Shown here: positions 11,796 to 23,200 of the stretch, piece by piece
Layout: each line of letters starts with the position of its first letter
Numbering within the stretch: position 1 is the stretch's first letter
DNA from: Valencia hispanica
Lineage: Eukaryota; Chordata; Actinopteri; Cyprinodontiformes; Valenciidae
DNA length: 64,000 nt
Assembly (NCBI GenBank): GCA_963556495.2
Contig: OY747713.1
Coordinates: 26,909,961 to 26,973,960 of the forward strand
Reading direction: 5' to 3'
Notes under the pieces: model-generated
Database searches by the model: none
Seen by the model: only the letters and a program-made list of their open reading frames with translations
What the model was told of the DNA's origin: nothing
Translations under genes and position numbers: made by a program

Positions 11796-12234
11796 TTGGG
11801 GCTAATCAAATCAAATAAAACTTTATTTATAAAGCTTTATTTATTTATTTTATTTATTTATTTAAAGCTGAAAACGCTTTTCAGATTAAAATGACCCCAC
11901 ATAAAACTATATTCCCATCCCTCCCCCACAGATTTAAAAGCATGGTCACAGTTATATTCCCCTCCCCCCAACCCAACTCCCATGCATAGACACAGTTAAA
12001 AGCAACAGTAAAAAAGGACATTGGGCCAAGTGCAGATGAACCATGCAAGGAAACGCCATCAGAGGAGCCTTGCTCATCTGCAGCAGCACATCAACAGCAG
12101 CAACTGAGGCACCGACACAGGGCGCCCAGTGGAGGCAAGGCCAAGACCCCCACCTCCACCTAAGCTCCACCTGGAGAGCTCCCAGGCAGCTACAGCTGAC
12201 CACTGCTCCCACAGAGGAAACACTGGAACTGGGA

Positions 12235-12776
12235 TTAAAGCTACATTATGTAAGATCTGCTCCCATCTAGCAGTGAAATTGTATATGACCAACCAACTCA
12301 ATATTATGTTCCAGCCCCACCTCCGACCCCCCCATTCCGAGCGCGTTTTAACTCCTACGGTGGCCGTTTCATGCCAAGGTTAACATGGCTTCCAGTACTA
12401 CGACTTCGTCCAGTGTTCCTTCCAATGATGAGGTTACTTTAGAAAACTACATTGCATTTAGTTATATAGTCAGACGTCTGCCGCATCGAGAGTAGACAAT
12501 CTCCTTCGGGCATTCGTCACGATGCAACCGAAGCGCGGAAGGGGGAGCTAGAATTTCCAGGAATGTCCCTTGTTGTATTTCAAAGATGGAGGCTCAACAT
12601 GGATTCACCCATTCGAGCGACTCACGCGTATGTATTCTGAATAGCAGATTCTACACTTACAAAAATACTTTCATTAGTAGGTGGAAGTAATTACACATCT
12701 ATAAGCCCATATTTTTCAGAGAACAAAGGTGTTTTTGCTAAGAATTAACTCAGAAAAATACACAATGTTGCTTTAA
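12235..12776. mobile_element. MITE with TTAA ends
   Basis: Terminal inverted repeats begin TTAAAGC and continue ACATT.TGTA (left 12235-12252, right 12759-12776; two mismatches). The outermost TTAA on both sides can be read as a piggyBac-type target duplication. The 542-bp interior is noncoding. It lies in the 3' UTR of the minus-strand L2. Confidence 0.7.
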
Positions 12777-12904
12777 GATAATAAATTAAAATATAAAAAA
12801 TAAGCAGTAAATAAATGTGATAAGATTAAATATTAAAGCACTGATAAAATATATTCATGTAAAACATGCAAAGCAATTAAACAGACAATAATAAATAATA
12901 ATCC

Positions 12905-13141
12905 ATTAAAAGCTAGGCTGAAAAGGTGAGTGTTGAGCCTGCTCTTAAAAACATGAACGTTCTCTGCCACCCTGAGGTCCTCTGGCAGCCTGTTCCAGTA
13001 GTGAGAGCCGTATGTACTGGAAAGATGCCTAACCATGAGTTTGTGTCCTGACTTTTGGGGTGACAAGGAGACGGTTGTCAGAGAATCGCAGAGACTGTGA
13101 AGGTTCATAAGGTAAAAGCAGTTCAGAGAGATAAGAAGGCC
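12905..13141 (-). pseudogene. L2 ORF2 extreme C-terminus
   Basis: Minus-strand translation gives a STYGSHYWNRLPEDLR-type segment followed by VFKSRLNTHLFSLAF. This corresponds to the SFSYQASLLWNQLP and FKARLKTFLFDKA segments that close the ORF2 of the better-preserved L2 at 27839-30097. It is the normal end of the LINE reverse-transcriptase polyprotein, downstream of the polymerase domain. It is separated from its preceding part by the MITE at 13145-13600. Confidence 0.75.
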
Positions 13142-13144
13142 TAA

Positions 13145-13600
13145 TGGTGCGTTCACACCGCACACTTTGTCTGCATCAGGCAACGCTCTCAACGCATCTA
13201 GTTTGCCGCATGTACGTTGAAGCTTGCAACGCTTGCTTCACACCACACTGCGCCAGGCAACGCTCCCAAGGCATCTAGTTTGACACATGTACGTTGAGCA
13301 AAAAACAGCGCGAAGAAGATACGTGTGGTGACGTCGCTAGAGTGAGAGACGCTCTGATTGGTTGGCGCACTTTGTCAACTGCGTCAAGTCCGTCAAAAGT
13401 TCAGCTAGCTGAACTTCTGCATTGCTTGCGCTTGCTACGTTGCCGCTTGAAAGGCAGGTAACGCTTGAAAAGTTGACGGAGGCAACGCACACACCACGCA
13501 CCGCAGAGACTCTGACGAACCTCTGATGGACTCAACCGTAGACTTTACATGTAATCTTGCCGCAAATGACACTGACGTTTGGGGCGGTGTGAACGCACCA
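13145..13600. mobile_element. Harbinger-like MITE, TAA target duplication
   Basis: Perfect 17-bp inverted ends TGGTGCGTTCACACCGC (left 13145-13161, right 13584-13600) are flanked by TAA on both sides (13142-13144 and 13601-13603). A 3-bp TWA duplication is the mark of PIF/Harbinger-type elements. The 456-bp interior is noncoding, with internal repeats of gcatctagtttg..catgtacgttga near 13195 and 13273. It splits the L2 ORF. Confidence 0.85.
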
Positions 13601-13603
13601 TAA

Positions 13604-13822
13604 GACCAATAAGACACTTAGAAACCATTAAAAGAATGTTTAAGTCGATCCTAAAATGTATGGGGAGGCAATGCAATGAATTTAAGATAGGTGTAATGTT
13701 TACCCGCCTCATGGTCTTCGTCAGGACATGTGGTGCTGAATTTTGTAGGAGTTGTAAACTCGGTGTACTCTTTTTGGAAAGACCAGAAAACAGGGCATTA
13801 CAGTAATCAGTCCTACTGGAGA
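13604..13822 (-). pseudogene. L2 ORF2 fragment upstream of the MITE
   Basis: Minus-strand reading gives TDYCNALFSGL, then LQLLQNSAPHVLT and a HCLPIHFRIDLNILL segment, the post-polymerase region of L2 ORF2 (compare LDYCNSLLSGSP and LQLIQNAAARVL in the element at 27839-30097). It ends at the MITE target site, and the reading resumes at 13141. Confidence 0.8.
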
Positions 13823-13827
13823 TAATG

Positions 13828-13864
<37 letters not shown>

Positions 13865-13918
13865 ATTTTATTTTCAAGCGCCTTCCAAGACACCCAAGGA
13901 CACTGTACAACAAGAAAA
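13823..13918 (-). mobile_element. LINE 3' end with (TTA)n tail
   Basis: On the minus strand, cagtgtccttgggtgtcttgg plus aaggcgcttgaaaataaaatg is followed by about twelve ATT units (13823-13862). From recall this is the 3' end of a Maui/L2-type fish LINE with a trinucleotide tail. Nothing of its body is left; the palindromic element begins directly beyond it. Confidence 0.65.
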
Positions 13919-15755
13919 TGAACACTTACTATCTTGTGCTCACCAGTAACTTTCTGGTGCACACCACTTGCTATCTTGTGCGGAACCAGTAACTTTCTTG
14001 TGCACATCACTTACTATCTTGTACACACCAGATACTTTCTGGAGTGAAAACAAGGGTATCAGTTTATTTTTTATAATTGCAAGAGACTTAAACCATAAAC
14101 GTGGGTGTGGTTTGAAGAATACTGAGGACAATTATTATTACTGTTTCATAAATGCTGCATTCATGCATTTGACGTTTCACCTTTATTCAATTCAATAAAA
14201 GTTGAAAGCCAGACCATTTTGTCTAGTTTATCAAACGGCACTGAAAGCCAGCAGGCTGTTGGCTAAGAAGAATCATACCGATGCTTGGAGGAGACTAGAC
14301 TGCTAACACTGTAGGATATGTACGTTCGCGGCAGATTGTAATCTTGTATTTGGAACTACAAAGACAAAGAAAATCTCTGAAATAGGAGACGCTCGCCTGA
14401 GAAGAAGAATGCCCAACAAAAACATGCACGTTTCCTTGGCAACACTGACCGTTCTGTGCAGAGAATCTCCAGCTTCACTTCAGGCAGTGTTTGGTATAGT
14501 TACTTTGAAAGATAGTTAATTAGGTTACAGCATTACCATCAATTAAAAGTAATCTGTTATGTTACAGCGTTATCCATTCATAAAAGTAACGCGATAGAGT
14601 ACGTATCCGTTACCAAGAATTAAAAGCCAGTTCGCGGCCTCACACACGCTGCAACTTCAGTGACAGACACAGCCTCCTTTAAATGCAACGAGAAGTCGTG
14701 ACAATGAATAACGTCAGTCATCCAACTAAATTAACTCTGCAGGATAATAACAGGAAAGATAGCCAGGAATAGGCTATTCCACATAGCTTTTTATTAATTA
14801 TTTTTTTGATCACAGAACATATGAAAAAAAAAAAACACTTATCCAGCCCGGGTAGCCTGAATGGTGTTTGGATACAAGATGTTTTAAATTTGAAGTGGAA
14901 TTTTTTTGTGGTCGACAGAAACTTTTCCCCAATGCAGAGTGTGCATTTTACCGTTATATTCTTTTCTTTTCTGTTGATGAAATTGAAATAATGTCCGTTC
15001 TTCCACGAAGCTGTGCTACTGCTCTCTACCATCTTGCCAGGAGATGGCACTCACTAACACACACACACACAGGAGGAGCAGGGCACAGATGAATCACAGC
15101 GCGATCGGCTGAGGTGGCATAGTTTCTAGTCCTACTGTCTGACAATCCCGGCTGCAGTCGGGATTTTCCTTTCCTCATTGAGAGAAATTCTTAGAATAAC
15201 AGATTACTTGTTTTTCAAAATAACGAAGTTACTGATTGCTTAATGCACAAAACTAATGCGTTAAGTTACAAATTTCACAGAAAAAGTAATTAGAGTACTG
15301 TAACGCGTTTCTTTGTAATGCGTCAACACTGACTACAGGTGATGGCATATCTACTTTCACTGCAGTTGTTTTGTATTTACAACATATGTGAGAGAGATAA
15401 ATAAACCCATGCAAGGAGAAATTCTTAAGGACAACAATATTTCTTTTTATGCTGCTTTGAAGGCACCTGAAGTTTATAAAGTCCAAAATGTCTACTTTCA
15501 AGCAAGAAACATTTAATTATAATGATGTTACATTGCTTGGAGGATGCACGCATGGGCTTGTGCCATTTGTGTATGCCTGCATGCATGGAACAAGTGTTGT
15601 TTAGAACACCTTCGATTAAAGAGATGTCAGTTAATCAGTCACCTGTTCATACCGCACTCCCTTTTGAGTGTGTCATTTTAGTCGGGGACATGTCACCAGT
15701 TATAATGTCGCCTATACGTAAAAGAGAACATCGGGTGCAATTTAAATTCACTGTT
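13919..15755 (+). repeat. Left arm of the palindrome
   Basis: The sequence from about 13925 outward begins with about three half-units of the terminal repeat (gcaccagtaactttctggtg type). It then matches, in reverse complement, 16400-16949: for example the phrases around gtttgaagaatactgagg (14109), ctagtttatcaaacggcac (14223) and gagaatctccagcttcac (14461). After the hAT insertion (14485-15331) the match resumes at 15340 with tgttttgtatttacaac and continues to cgtaaaagagaacatc at 15717-15732. Confidence 0.85.
14485..15331. mobile_element. hAT-type MITE inside the left arm
   Basis: The ends start CAGTGTTTGG and, on the other strand, CAGTGTTGACGC. Both are followed by stretches rich in agttacttt and gtaat motifs, characteristic of a frequent fish family. 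The 8-bp flanks are acttcagg (14477-14484) and actacagg (15332-15339), one mismatch. The opposite palindrome arm (about 16447-16467) preserves the uninterrupted site, which confirms the insertion. Length 847 bp, noncoding. Confidence 0.85.
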
Positions 15756-16094
15756 CATCCGAATGAAAACTTGTAGAATTAAACGGACATCTTCCTTCCT
15801 GACGCGTATAGCATTCTCAGTGCACTTTTGGTGCATCCACCAATAACCATGGAGATAGGCAGTTGTTTGTAACTATGCCTCTAAAAAAGAAACAGCCTGA
15901 TCAAGGTTGGTGGATAATGTGCACCGGAGCAAGTTCCATGATTTCAAAATCCGTTTGAAATGTCATTGAGAGAAAACATGGCGGTGACGCCTGGCAAGCA
16001 AAGCTGCAATGTCTTTATAGGCAAGTCCGAAGCGAAAACAGAACTAAATTACAGCTCTTGATGCCATTTCCATTTGGATAAACAGAGAAGCTAA
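15756..16094. other. Central spacer of the palindrome
   Basis: A unique segment between the two arms. It contains a smaller imperfect inverted pair (ggtgcatccaccaa at about 15830 and ttggtggataatgtgcacc at about 15905), so the whole could fold as an almost continuous hairpin. A short ATG-led stretch at about 15978 has no recognisable product. Confidence 0.6.
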
Positions 16095-16949
16095 ACTGCA
16101 TCCGATGTTCTCTTTTACGTATAGGAGACATTTGCCATGGCTAAAATTACGCCGTCATAAGGTAGAGCGGTATCAACAGGCGTCTGATTAACTGGTATCT
16201 CCTTAATCAAAGGTGTTCTAAACATGCAGCGTCACTTGCTCCATACATGCAGGCATGCACATATGCCGCATGTCCGTGAGTGAATCCTCCAAGCAATATA
16301 ATATTCAATATGACATTTGAACAGACCAAAGCTGCATACAAATAAATATTTTTTCCCCAAGAATTTCTCCTTGCATGGGTTTATTCATCTCTCTCACATA
16401 TGTTGTAAATACAAAACAACTGGAGTAAATTTAAATATGCCATTAACTGTAGTGAAGCTGGAGATTCTCTGCACAGAACGGCCTGGTTTGCCAAGGAAAC
16501 ACGTTTGATTTTGTTGCGTATTCTTCTTCACTGTTGAGCGTCTCCTCATTTCAGAGATTTTCTTTGTCTTTGTAGTTCCAAATTCAAGACTACAATCTGC
16601 CGCGAACATACCGTTCCTACAGTGTTACCAGTCTGGTCTCATCCAAGCATTGGGATAAGTCTTCTTAGCCAACAGCCTGCTGGCTTTAAGTGCCGTTTGA
16701 TAAACTAGACAAAATGGTCTAGCTTTCAACTTTTATTGAATTGAATAAAGGTGAAACGTCAAACACATGAATACAGCATTTATGAAAAAGTAATAATAAT
16801 TGTCCTCAGTATCCTTCAAACCACACTCAAGTTTATGGTTTTTGTCCCTTGCAATTATAAAAAATAAACTGATACCCTTATTTTCGCTCAAGAAAGTAAC
16901 TGGTGCGCACGAGTTAGTAAGTGGTGCACACAAGAAAAGAACTGGTGAA
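16095..16949 (-). repeat. Right arm of the palindrome
   Basis: Reverse complement of the left arm, starting at gatgttctcttttacg (16103-16118) and ending in two terminal-repeat half-units (gtaactggtgcgcacgag at 16906). It is uninterrupted and so shows the pre-insertion state of the hAT site in the other arm. Confidence 0.85.
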
Positions 16950-18007
16950 CAGTGTTGGGGTAGTTACTCAAAAAAAGTAATCCATTACATATTACTCATT
17001 ACTTCTCAAAAACGTAATCCCTTACATTATTCAGTTACTTTTTTGGGAAAGTAACTTAGTTACATTGCTAGTTACACTACTCTTGCATCCTTCTAAAACA
17101 TCATACCTGAAATGAATGCCGAGGTGACTAAAAGAATATTATGACAGAAAAAGAGTTAGAAAAAATATATACATATAGAAACTACAAATACAACCCACAA
17201 ATATATTTTAGACACATCTATGTACACATATCTACACAAATATCCACACATGAATATATATATATACACATATACACACACGCACAAAAAGATGTGAACA
17301 AAAGAGTTTTAAAAAAATTTATATATACAAACATCTAAGAACACAATTAGAAAGAAAACATCAATATAAAATGGCTGACAGAGAAACAAAGCAAAGGGCT
17401 CTAGCACCAGCTAGTTGGGACATACCTCTCTTCCTCCGGTAAAATCAAGATTTCCTCTTCTGATGACGAGTCTTCAACACAAACCTCTGATGAACTATCA
17501 TTCCAAATAATCACCAGGGCTTCGTCAGTGATGATTCTCTTCTCTTGATGCGCCATTTTCCGAACGGAAACAAAAAAATCTAAACGGAATCGTCATCTGC
17601 TCACCTGATCACTGCGTCAGCGCTTGCCCCTGAGCTAAACAAAATATCTGTTTTTAGAATTACACAGACCTGTTACTCCAGTTTCTATTGACCGATTTGG
17701 ATGATTGACATATGGTTAGAATCGTAAGATCCTATAGAATCACGCTGACATCAGAACTTTGAAGCAGATTGGACAAAGCAAATGTGTAGGCCTACAGTAC
17801 ATAGGGAAAGTTCACAGTGTGCATGACAGACAAGGTTGACCCTCCTTGAATCAAATGTAAAAAATAATGGCAAAGGATTACGTTTTTTTCACTTTTTCTT
17901 TTCTAAATGCACACTGGGTATTTGAGTTATTCTGGAAATACAGTCATATCACGGTGGATTATTCTTTCCAGCAAGGAAAAAACAAAGGTAAGAAAGATTT
18001 TATGCCG
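16950..18007. mobile_element. Second hAT-type insertion, right end unresolved
   Basis: The left end CAGTGTTGGGGTAGTTACTC at 16950 matches the end of the element at 14485 in type, followed by further gtaat-rich sequence to about 17075. It breaks the terminal repeat of the palindrome, which resumes at 18008. A matching right end and duplicated ctggtgaa flank were not found, so the piece may be truncated or rearranged. The middle has AT/CA low-complexity sequence (17150-17290). A noncoding stretch at 17420-17580 contains ...gatgcgccattttccg. Confidence 0.55.
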
Positions 18008-18655
18008 TGGTGCGCACGAGGAATAACTGGTGAGCACGAGTCACTAAGTGGTGTGCACAAGAAAATATCTGGAGGGCACGAGTTACTAAGTGGTGCGCAC
18101 AAGAAAGTATCTGGTGAGGACGAGTTACTAAGTTGTTGGCACAAGAAAGTATCTGGAGGACACGAGTTAGTAGGTGGTGCGCACAAGAAAGTAACGGGTG
18201 AGCACGAGTTACTAAGTGGTGCGCACAAGAAAGTAACTGGTTAGCATGAGTTACTAAGTGGTGCGCACAAGAAAGTAACTGGTGAGCACAAGTTACTAAG
18301 TGTTGCGCACAAGAAAGTAACTGGTGAGCACAAGTTACTAAGTGGTGCGCACAAGAAAGTATCTGGAGCGCACAAGTTAGTAAGTGGTGCACACAAGAAA
18401 GTAACTGGTGAGCACAAGTTACTAAGTTGTTGGCACAAGAAAGTATCTGGAGCGCACGAGTTAGTAAGTGGTGCACACAAGAAAGTAACTGGTGAGCACA
18501 AGTTACTAAGTTGTTGGCACAAGAAAGTATCTGGAGCGCACGAGTTAGTAAGTGGTGCGCACAAGAAAGTATCTGGTGAGCATGAGTTACTAAGTGGTGC
18601 GCACAAGTTACTAAGTTGTAGGCACAAGATAGTAAATGGTTCACACAAGAAACCA
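18008..18655 (+). repeat. 42-bp minisatellite (2 x 21 bp), about 15 units
   Basis: Each 42-bp unit has two related 21-bp halves: gtgcgcacaagaaagtaactg and gtgagcacgagttactaagtg, with small variations. Units are contiguous, with no unique spacers. The same halves occur at both ends of the palindrome arms, so this array is the expanded end of that element. Frames stay open on both strands only because 42 is divisible by three. Confidence 0.9.
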
Positions 18656-19715
18656 ACTTTTTTTTTTGCTCATGTCCCCTTAGGGGCTCCGTAATAATCA
18701 ATAAAAATATCAGAAACACTATAAATATTTCACAGTATGAAATAAATCTACAACCTAGAGTTTCAACAGTTAATTATGTCACTGGAATTAATGTAATAGT
18801 TAGGTGCACGAAATAGATGCAAAAAATGTGAAGCTTCATTAAAGCAACAGTTCTTTCACTCATTGTTAAATAAAGTCACTTTTTGACCATTTGAATTTTA
18901 CTTTCTTGACAAAAGCCAAAAATTGAAATAATGCACTGTAATAATTTGTTTATTTAAACATATCAATGTTTTTCATCTATTTGAATCCTTTCACGCTTAA
19001 CCCACTGCAGAACAGACAACCGAGCAAACTCAATAAAAAATAGTCAACAGTCTTTCACTCCATGTGAGCCTGTAATAAACCAAAGTTCAAACCAATCAAA
19101 CAGAAACCCAGAGGAAGAAAAGGACATTAATATTTCAATTTTTCTCTTATTAATTTAATCACATTTCATATGCTGATTTGAATTGGCCATGCTCCAACAC
19201 TCAGAGTTGACTCTAATCCCAATCTAATTACTAATTATACGGTTTGAGGTTGATTGGACCAATCCTCGCAGCCAAGGCCAATTTGACTCCCTCTGATGTC
19301 GAGCACCTTTCATGTGTGATGTCTCCCAGGTTTTGAGGATAGTGTGTGTCTGTGTATGTGTGTGTATACAGGGATATGCATTTTGAGAGCACATAAGTGT
19401 GTGCTTGCATCACAGTGTTTTAATCAAATAACTGTTTAGCATCCTCAGTCAATAAAAATGTTTTCCAACTGCTTTTAGCTGAGTAAAAATTTAAACAAAC
19501 TAACAGATCTGAAACCAGGGTGTTGCTATTAAATGAGAGCAAAACATGTTTTTTTGGGGTTTGGTAATGCTTCCTGAATTTTTCACCACAAAATCATAAA
19601 TGCTAATATTCATAATTAATATGTAACATAACATGACAGAATAAACTGAGATAGCACAAGGTAATGATGATTTGCAATTTAATGACAAAAGCGGTTATAT
19701 TTACTATTATGTTAT
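18656..19715. other. Unassigned AT-rich DNA
   Basis: No gene or repeat recognised. Confidence 0.4.
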
Positions 19716-20254
19716 TGGATTGGTGCAGCGTTTGCTGTAATGAGAGCGCTGTACCAGTCTGTTGTGGTGAAGAGAGCTCTCGATTTACCGGTCGATCTAT
19801 GTTCCTACCCTCATCTATGGTCGTGAGCTCTGGGCAGTGACTGAAAGAACGAGATCACGGATACAAGCGGCTGAAATTAGTTTCCTTCGCAGGGTGTCAG
19901 GGCTCTCCCTTAGAGATAGGGTGAGAAGCTCAGTCATCTGGGAGGAGCTCAGACTAGAGCCGCTACTCCTCCACATCGAGAGGAGTCAGTTGAGGTGGCT
20001 CGGGCATCTGGTCAAGATGCCTCCTGGACGCCTCCTTGGTTAGGTGTTCCGGGCAAGTCCCAGTGGGTGGAGGCCCAGAAGAGGATCCAGGATATGTTGG
20101 AGGAACTATGTTTCTCGGCTGTTCTGGGAACGCCTTGGGATTCCTACTGAGGAGCTGGCCCAAGAGGCTGGATAGAGGGACGTCTGGGTCTCCCTGCTTA
20201 AGCTGCTTCCTCCGCGACCCGACCCAGGATAAGTGGAAGGAAATGGATGAATGT
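19716..20254 (+). mobile_element. Rex3 (RTE-clade) LINE, 3' fragment
   Basis: The plus strand encodes degraded C-terminal ORF sequence: a frame at 19837-20043 reads TERTRSRIQAAEISFLRR, then LSLRDRVRSS and a RWLGHLVKMPPGRLLG motif, which I recognise as the end of fish RTE/Rex3 ORF2. A frame break follows and the rest (to cgacccgacccaggataag, 20214-20232) is in other frames. The tail gaaatggatgaatgt is a decayed GATG repeat. 5' truncated. Confidence 0.85.
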
Positions 20255-23200
20255 ATCTATGTATGTATTATTTTCAAAACCTTCTTTAATTGAAAAGCTT
20301 TATAATATATTTCCATTACAGTGAGCCTCATTGAAATACGAAAAATCTGCCATGCAACAAATTTGTTTCTTAGGCTTTCGGTAACTAAACATTAAGCAGA
20401 AAAAATTATTTTCTTGATAACAAACATTACAACAAAAGTTAAACTGACATCATAATAGTTGATTCATATGACTAAGTTGAAATATACTGACAGATGAGGT
20501 GCAAATGCTCATTCAGTTTCTATTCTTAGCTCACTAATTGCAGTTTACTTCTCAAACAGGACAAATAACTACTGACCAAACATCATTCTACTGCTGGAAT
20601 TCCAGAAGAAAAAAAGCCTTAAAGCTGTTCATTCACAAACAAAGCTTTCTTCTCTCAGACAAATTGGATTTTACCAATACAAACATTTTTTAACAAATAC
20701 ACATTGGTTTTACCCAAAAACCTTTTAATCAGTATAAATTGGTTAATTTCAACATATGCACAACATAACAAATTTGGCATGCAAAATTATTTGACATTTT
20801 TTTCCAGTCAAGAAATGTTCTGATAGGAAAAAGAGCTGATAAAGAATTATACAACAATGTAAAAAGAGTTTCAATTGTCAGAGAAAATAATTTGTTTTAT
20901 TTACATTTATTTAGAAAATCACACATCAAAAAGTATGTATACCTTTCTTGACAATCAATAGAAAAATTTGCATGTCTCTACTGAAATTGGAACAATTTTC
21001 AGAAGCCCTTCTTGCCATCCCCTAATCTTAAACTCCCTCCACAGATTTTTCTATTTTTCTATTTCATAATGTTAATATTCAACTTAGGCAGAAGAAATAT
21101 GTTGGTTCAAATCTAAATCTGCCAGTCATATATAACATTTTAGGCTTAGCTTCAAGCAATGAAACACTGCTCTGAGGGAATAGACAGGATGTTTTTTGTT
21201 TTGTTTTTTAACCTGTGCTGCCCCCTGATGGAATGACACCCTGGTTGGTGAGCCATATCACCCATATGTGTTATGGTCAAGCAAAAGAAAACCCCCAAAA
21301 AGCCAGAAATGGTCAAAATCTAAATGTGCAGTCATTAATGGGTCTACAAACAGCACAACACCAAGCATTTTCCTCACTAAATATTGCTGCATTGCATTTG
21401 AATCCCTAATATGACAGAGAGGAGACAAATAAGGAAATCTCTACAATCTCCTTATTTTATTATATGCAGGCAGCACTGTCTTTTGATCAGCTTACTTAAT
21501 GGTCTGTCTGCAAGTACAATTTTAGAGTTATATACAATAACAACTAAGTATTTCATGTTCAGGAAAGTAAACAAATATTTTTTTTTTACATCTGCAGGTT
21601 TACAGGCAATTTTAACTTCCTTTTTAACAGCTCTAATTTTTGTCATAGTATAGGATTCAAGTCACAGAATAAGCAAATTAAAATGGTCCACTCGGAGTGG
21701 GGTTTGTTAGCTTCTAATGAAGGTTTAATATGATGGTTTGAACGAATAAAGCTCTATGAATGTTTGTGTGTGGCACATTGCAGTGTGTATATTGGAAAAG
21801 GTCACCTAAATTAGTTGTAGAATCTTGAGTCGTGAGAGCACTGACAGGGCAGTGATGAATGGCATCACACTGGGACTAAAAGACACCAGAAAACAGCTGA
21901 GGAGTGACCAGAATATTTTATTTCCTCTTAACAAGTTTTCACTGGAAATATTGTGCACAGAACTGCAAGTGTGTGGGCAGCTGCTCTCCGTGTGTCACTA
22001 GGAAACAGAAAGGAGAGAAGCTTAAGTTTTCTCAATAAAGAATATATATTCATCATACATCTTCATTTCTCTGTGTTTAGGATCTTTGTGAATCAGGTGT
22101 TTTTGTCCTTGTAATTTTCAGCTTTGACATAATTAGCATTTTGAGATTTCCTCTGACAAATTCTCTGTGTTTTAGGAAACTATAATATCTGTAATCTAGC
22201 AAACATCAAATTACATTCATTAACTCAAAGATGGTATAGATTCAAAGCTGCTGTAATGGAGACTTTACATGCAAACACTTTTTGTCCAGTATAATTAAGT
22301 TGTCTTTTTTTATCTGACATGCATTACGTAGACCACATCAGATCAGAAATTAGGATATTTTGCAACTTGCGTTAAAATGTAATTCACTAGTAAATATAGT
22401 GAAAGAAACAGATCTCTGCAGTTGTGGGAGAGTAAGCACAAAAAAAAGCCTGTTGCCATGGCCTTGACTGCAGCCACAGAAATTCTCAGTTTTATGCTGC
22501 TTTTGGAAACTAACACTAAAGCTGTAAGGCACATTTCTTCTCAGGGGTTGTATATCCTTTTTTCCCCCAAATATGCTTGCATTAAAATGTGTGCTTGATA
22601 TCGTTGATAAAAGTATGTTTATGAATTTCTTATCACTTTATTTCCTGCAGTTGCTGCCGTTCGCAGTATGTGACATAAACGTTGCCACAGGAAACTGCCA
22701 GTAGGGATTTTTGACAGCCTGCGCTGTGTCGATTTCCAGCGGAGTCTTGGTGTTAATGATTCCACCACACAATGGGCCTGATTTAATTGAACCAATTAAC
22801 CCTTATCTAAGTATCTAATCTGATTATTAAATAGCTTCATACTACTAGCTCTGATTAAAGACATCGTCATTATTCATTCTGAAAGTTTTACCTGAGAGAG
22901 CTTTGGTTTCAGCTCTTTTAGTTTATTTTTATTCACTTCTGTAACACCCATGCAGAAAAGAACACTGAAATATATTTAAACACTAGTTTTATGTAAAGAT
23001 TTTTCAAAAGAGGAATTTATAGACATATAAATTACTTCTTTTTTATCTTTCAATCAGACATTTAACAGCTGTATTGCTGTGCTTCTGTCAGACAGATTAA
23101 CTCTGTCTGTCTGTCTGTCTATTGTAAATAGGCTATAAATGTGTCATCACTGCCTGTATGTTAGGCGGGCGTTCTAGTGGTCTTACTTTGCTCCTTCATG

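Larger units (their letters stand above)
11796..13822 (-). mobile_element. L2-type LINE, 5' truncated and twice interrupted
   Basis: The minus strand carries the C-terminal part of an L2 ORF2 in two blocks (13604-13822 and 12905-13141) separated by a Harbinger-like MITE, then a long 3' UTR that holds another MITE (12235-12776), then a 3' tail at 11796-11835 read on the minus strand as ttataaataaagttttatttg. The (aaatc/tttga) tail is typical of fish L2. The 5' edge at 13822 abuts an (AAT)n tract that is the tail of another LINE, so this copy seems to have landed in that tail. Confidence 0.75.
13919..18655. mobile_element. Large palindromic (foldback-like) element with minisatellite ends
   Basis: The element consists of two long inverted arms (13919-15755 and 16095-16949) around a spacer of about 340 bp, with copies of a 21/42-bp tandem repeat at both outer ends. 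The left arm carries an 847-bp hAT-type insertion, and the right end carries another insertion of the same family before the main repeat array. Without the insertions the arms are about 0.9-1.0 kb and pair end to end. The termini read tgaacacttactatcttg on the left and its approximate complement on the right; ACAAGAAA occurs next to both ends and might be an 8-bp target duplication, but it also occurs in the repeat unit. No transposase is seen. A P/Galileo-like foldback origin is one guess. Confidence 0.7.

Noticed and set aside
18008..18655. CRISPR-like regular repeats
   Set aside because: Units are contiguous with no unique spacers, the genome is a vertebrate's, and no cas gene is present.
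13919..18655. ACAAGAAA as a firm 8-bp target duplication of the palindrome
   Set aside because: The octamer is present next to both ends but is also part of the terminal repeat unit, so it cannot be counted as independent evidence.
18000..18719. 239-codon and 135-codon minus-strand frames with Cys/His-rich repeats
   Set aside because: Pure translation of the 42-bp minisatellite; the apparent Cys-His pattern is a by-product of the cacaag and gtgcgcac motifs, not a zinc finger.
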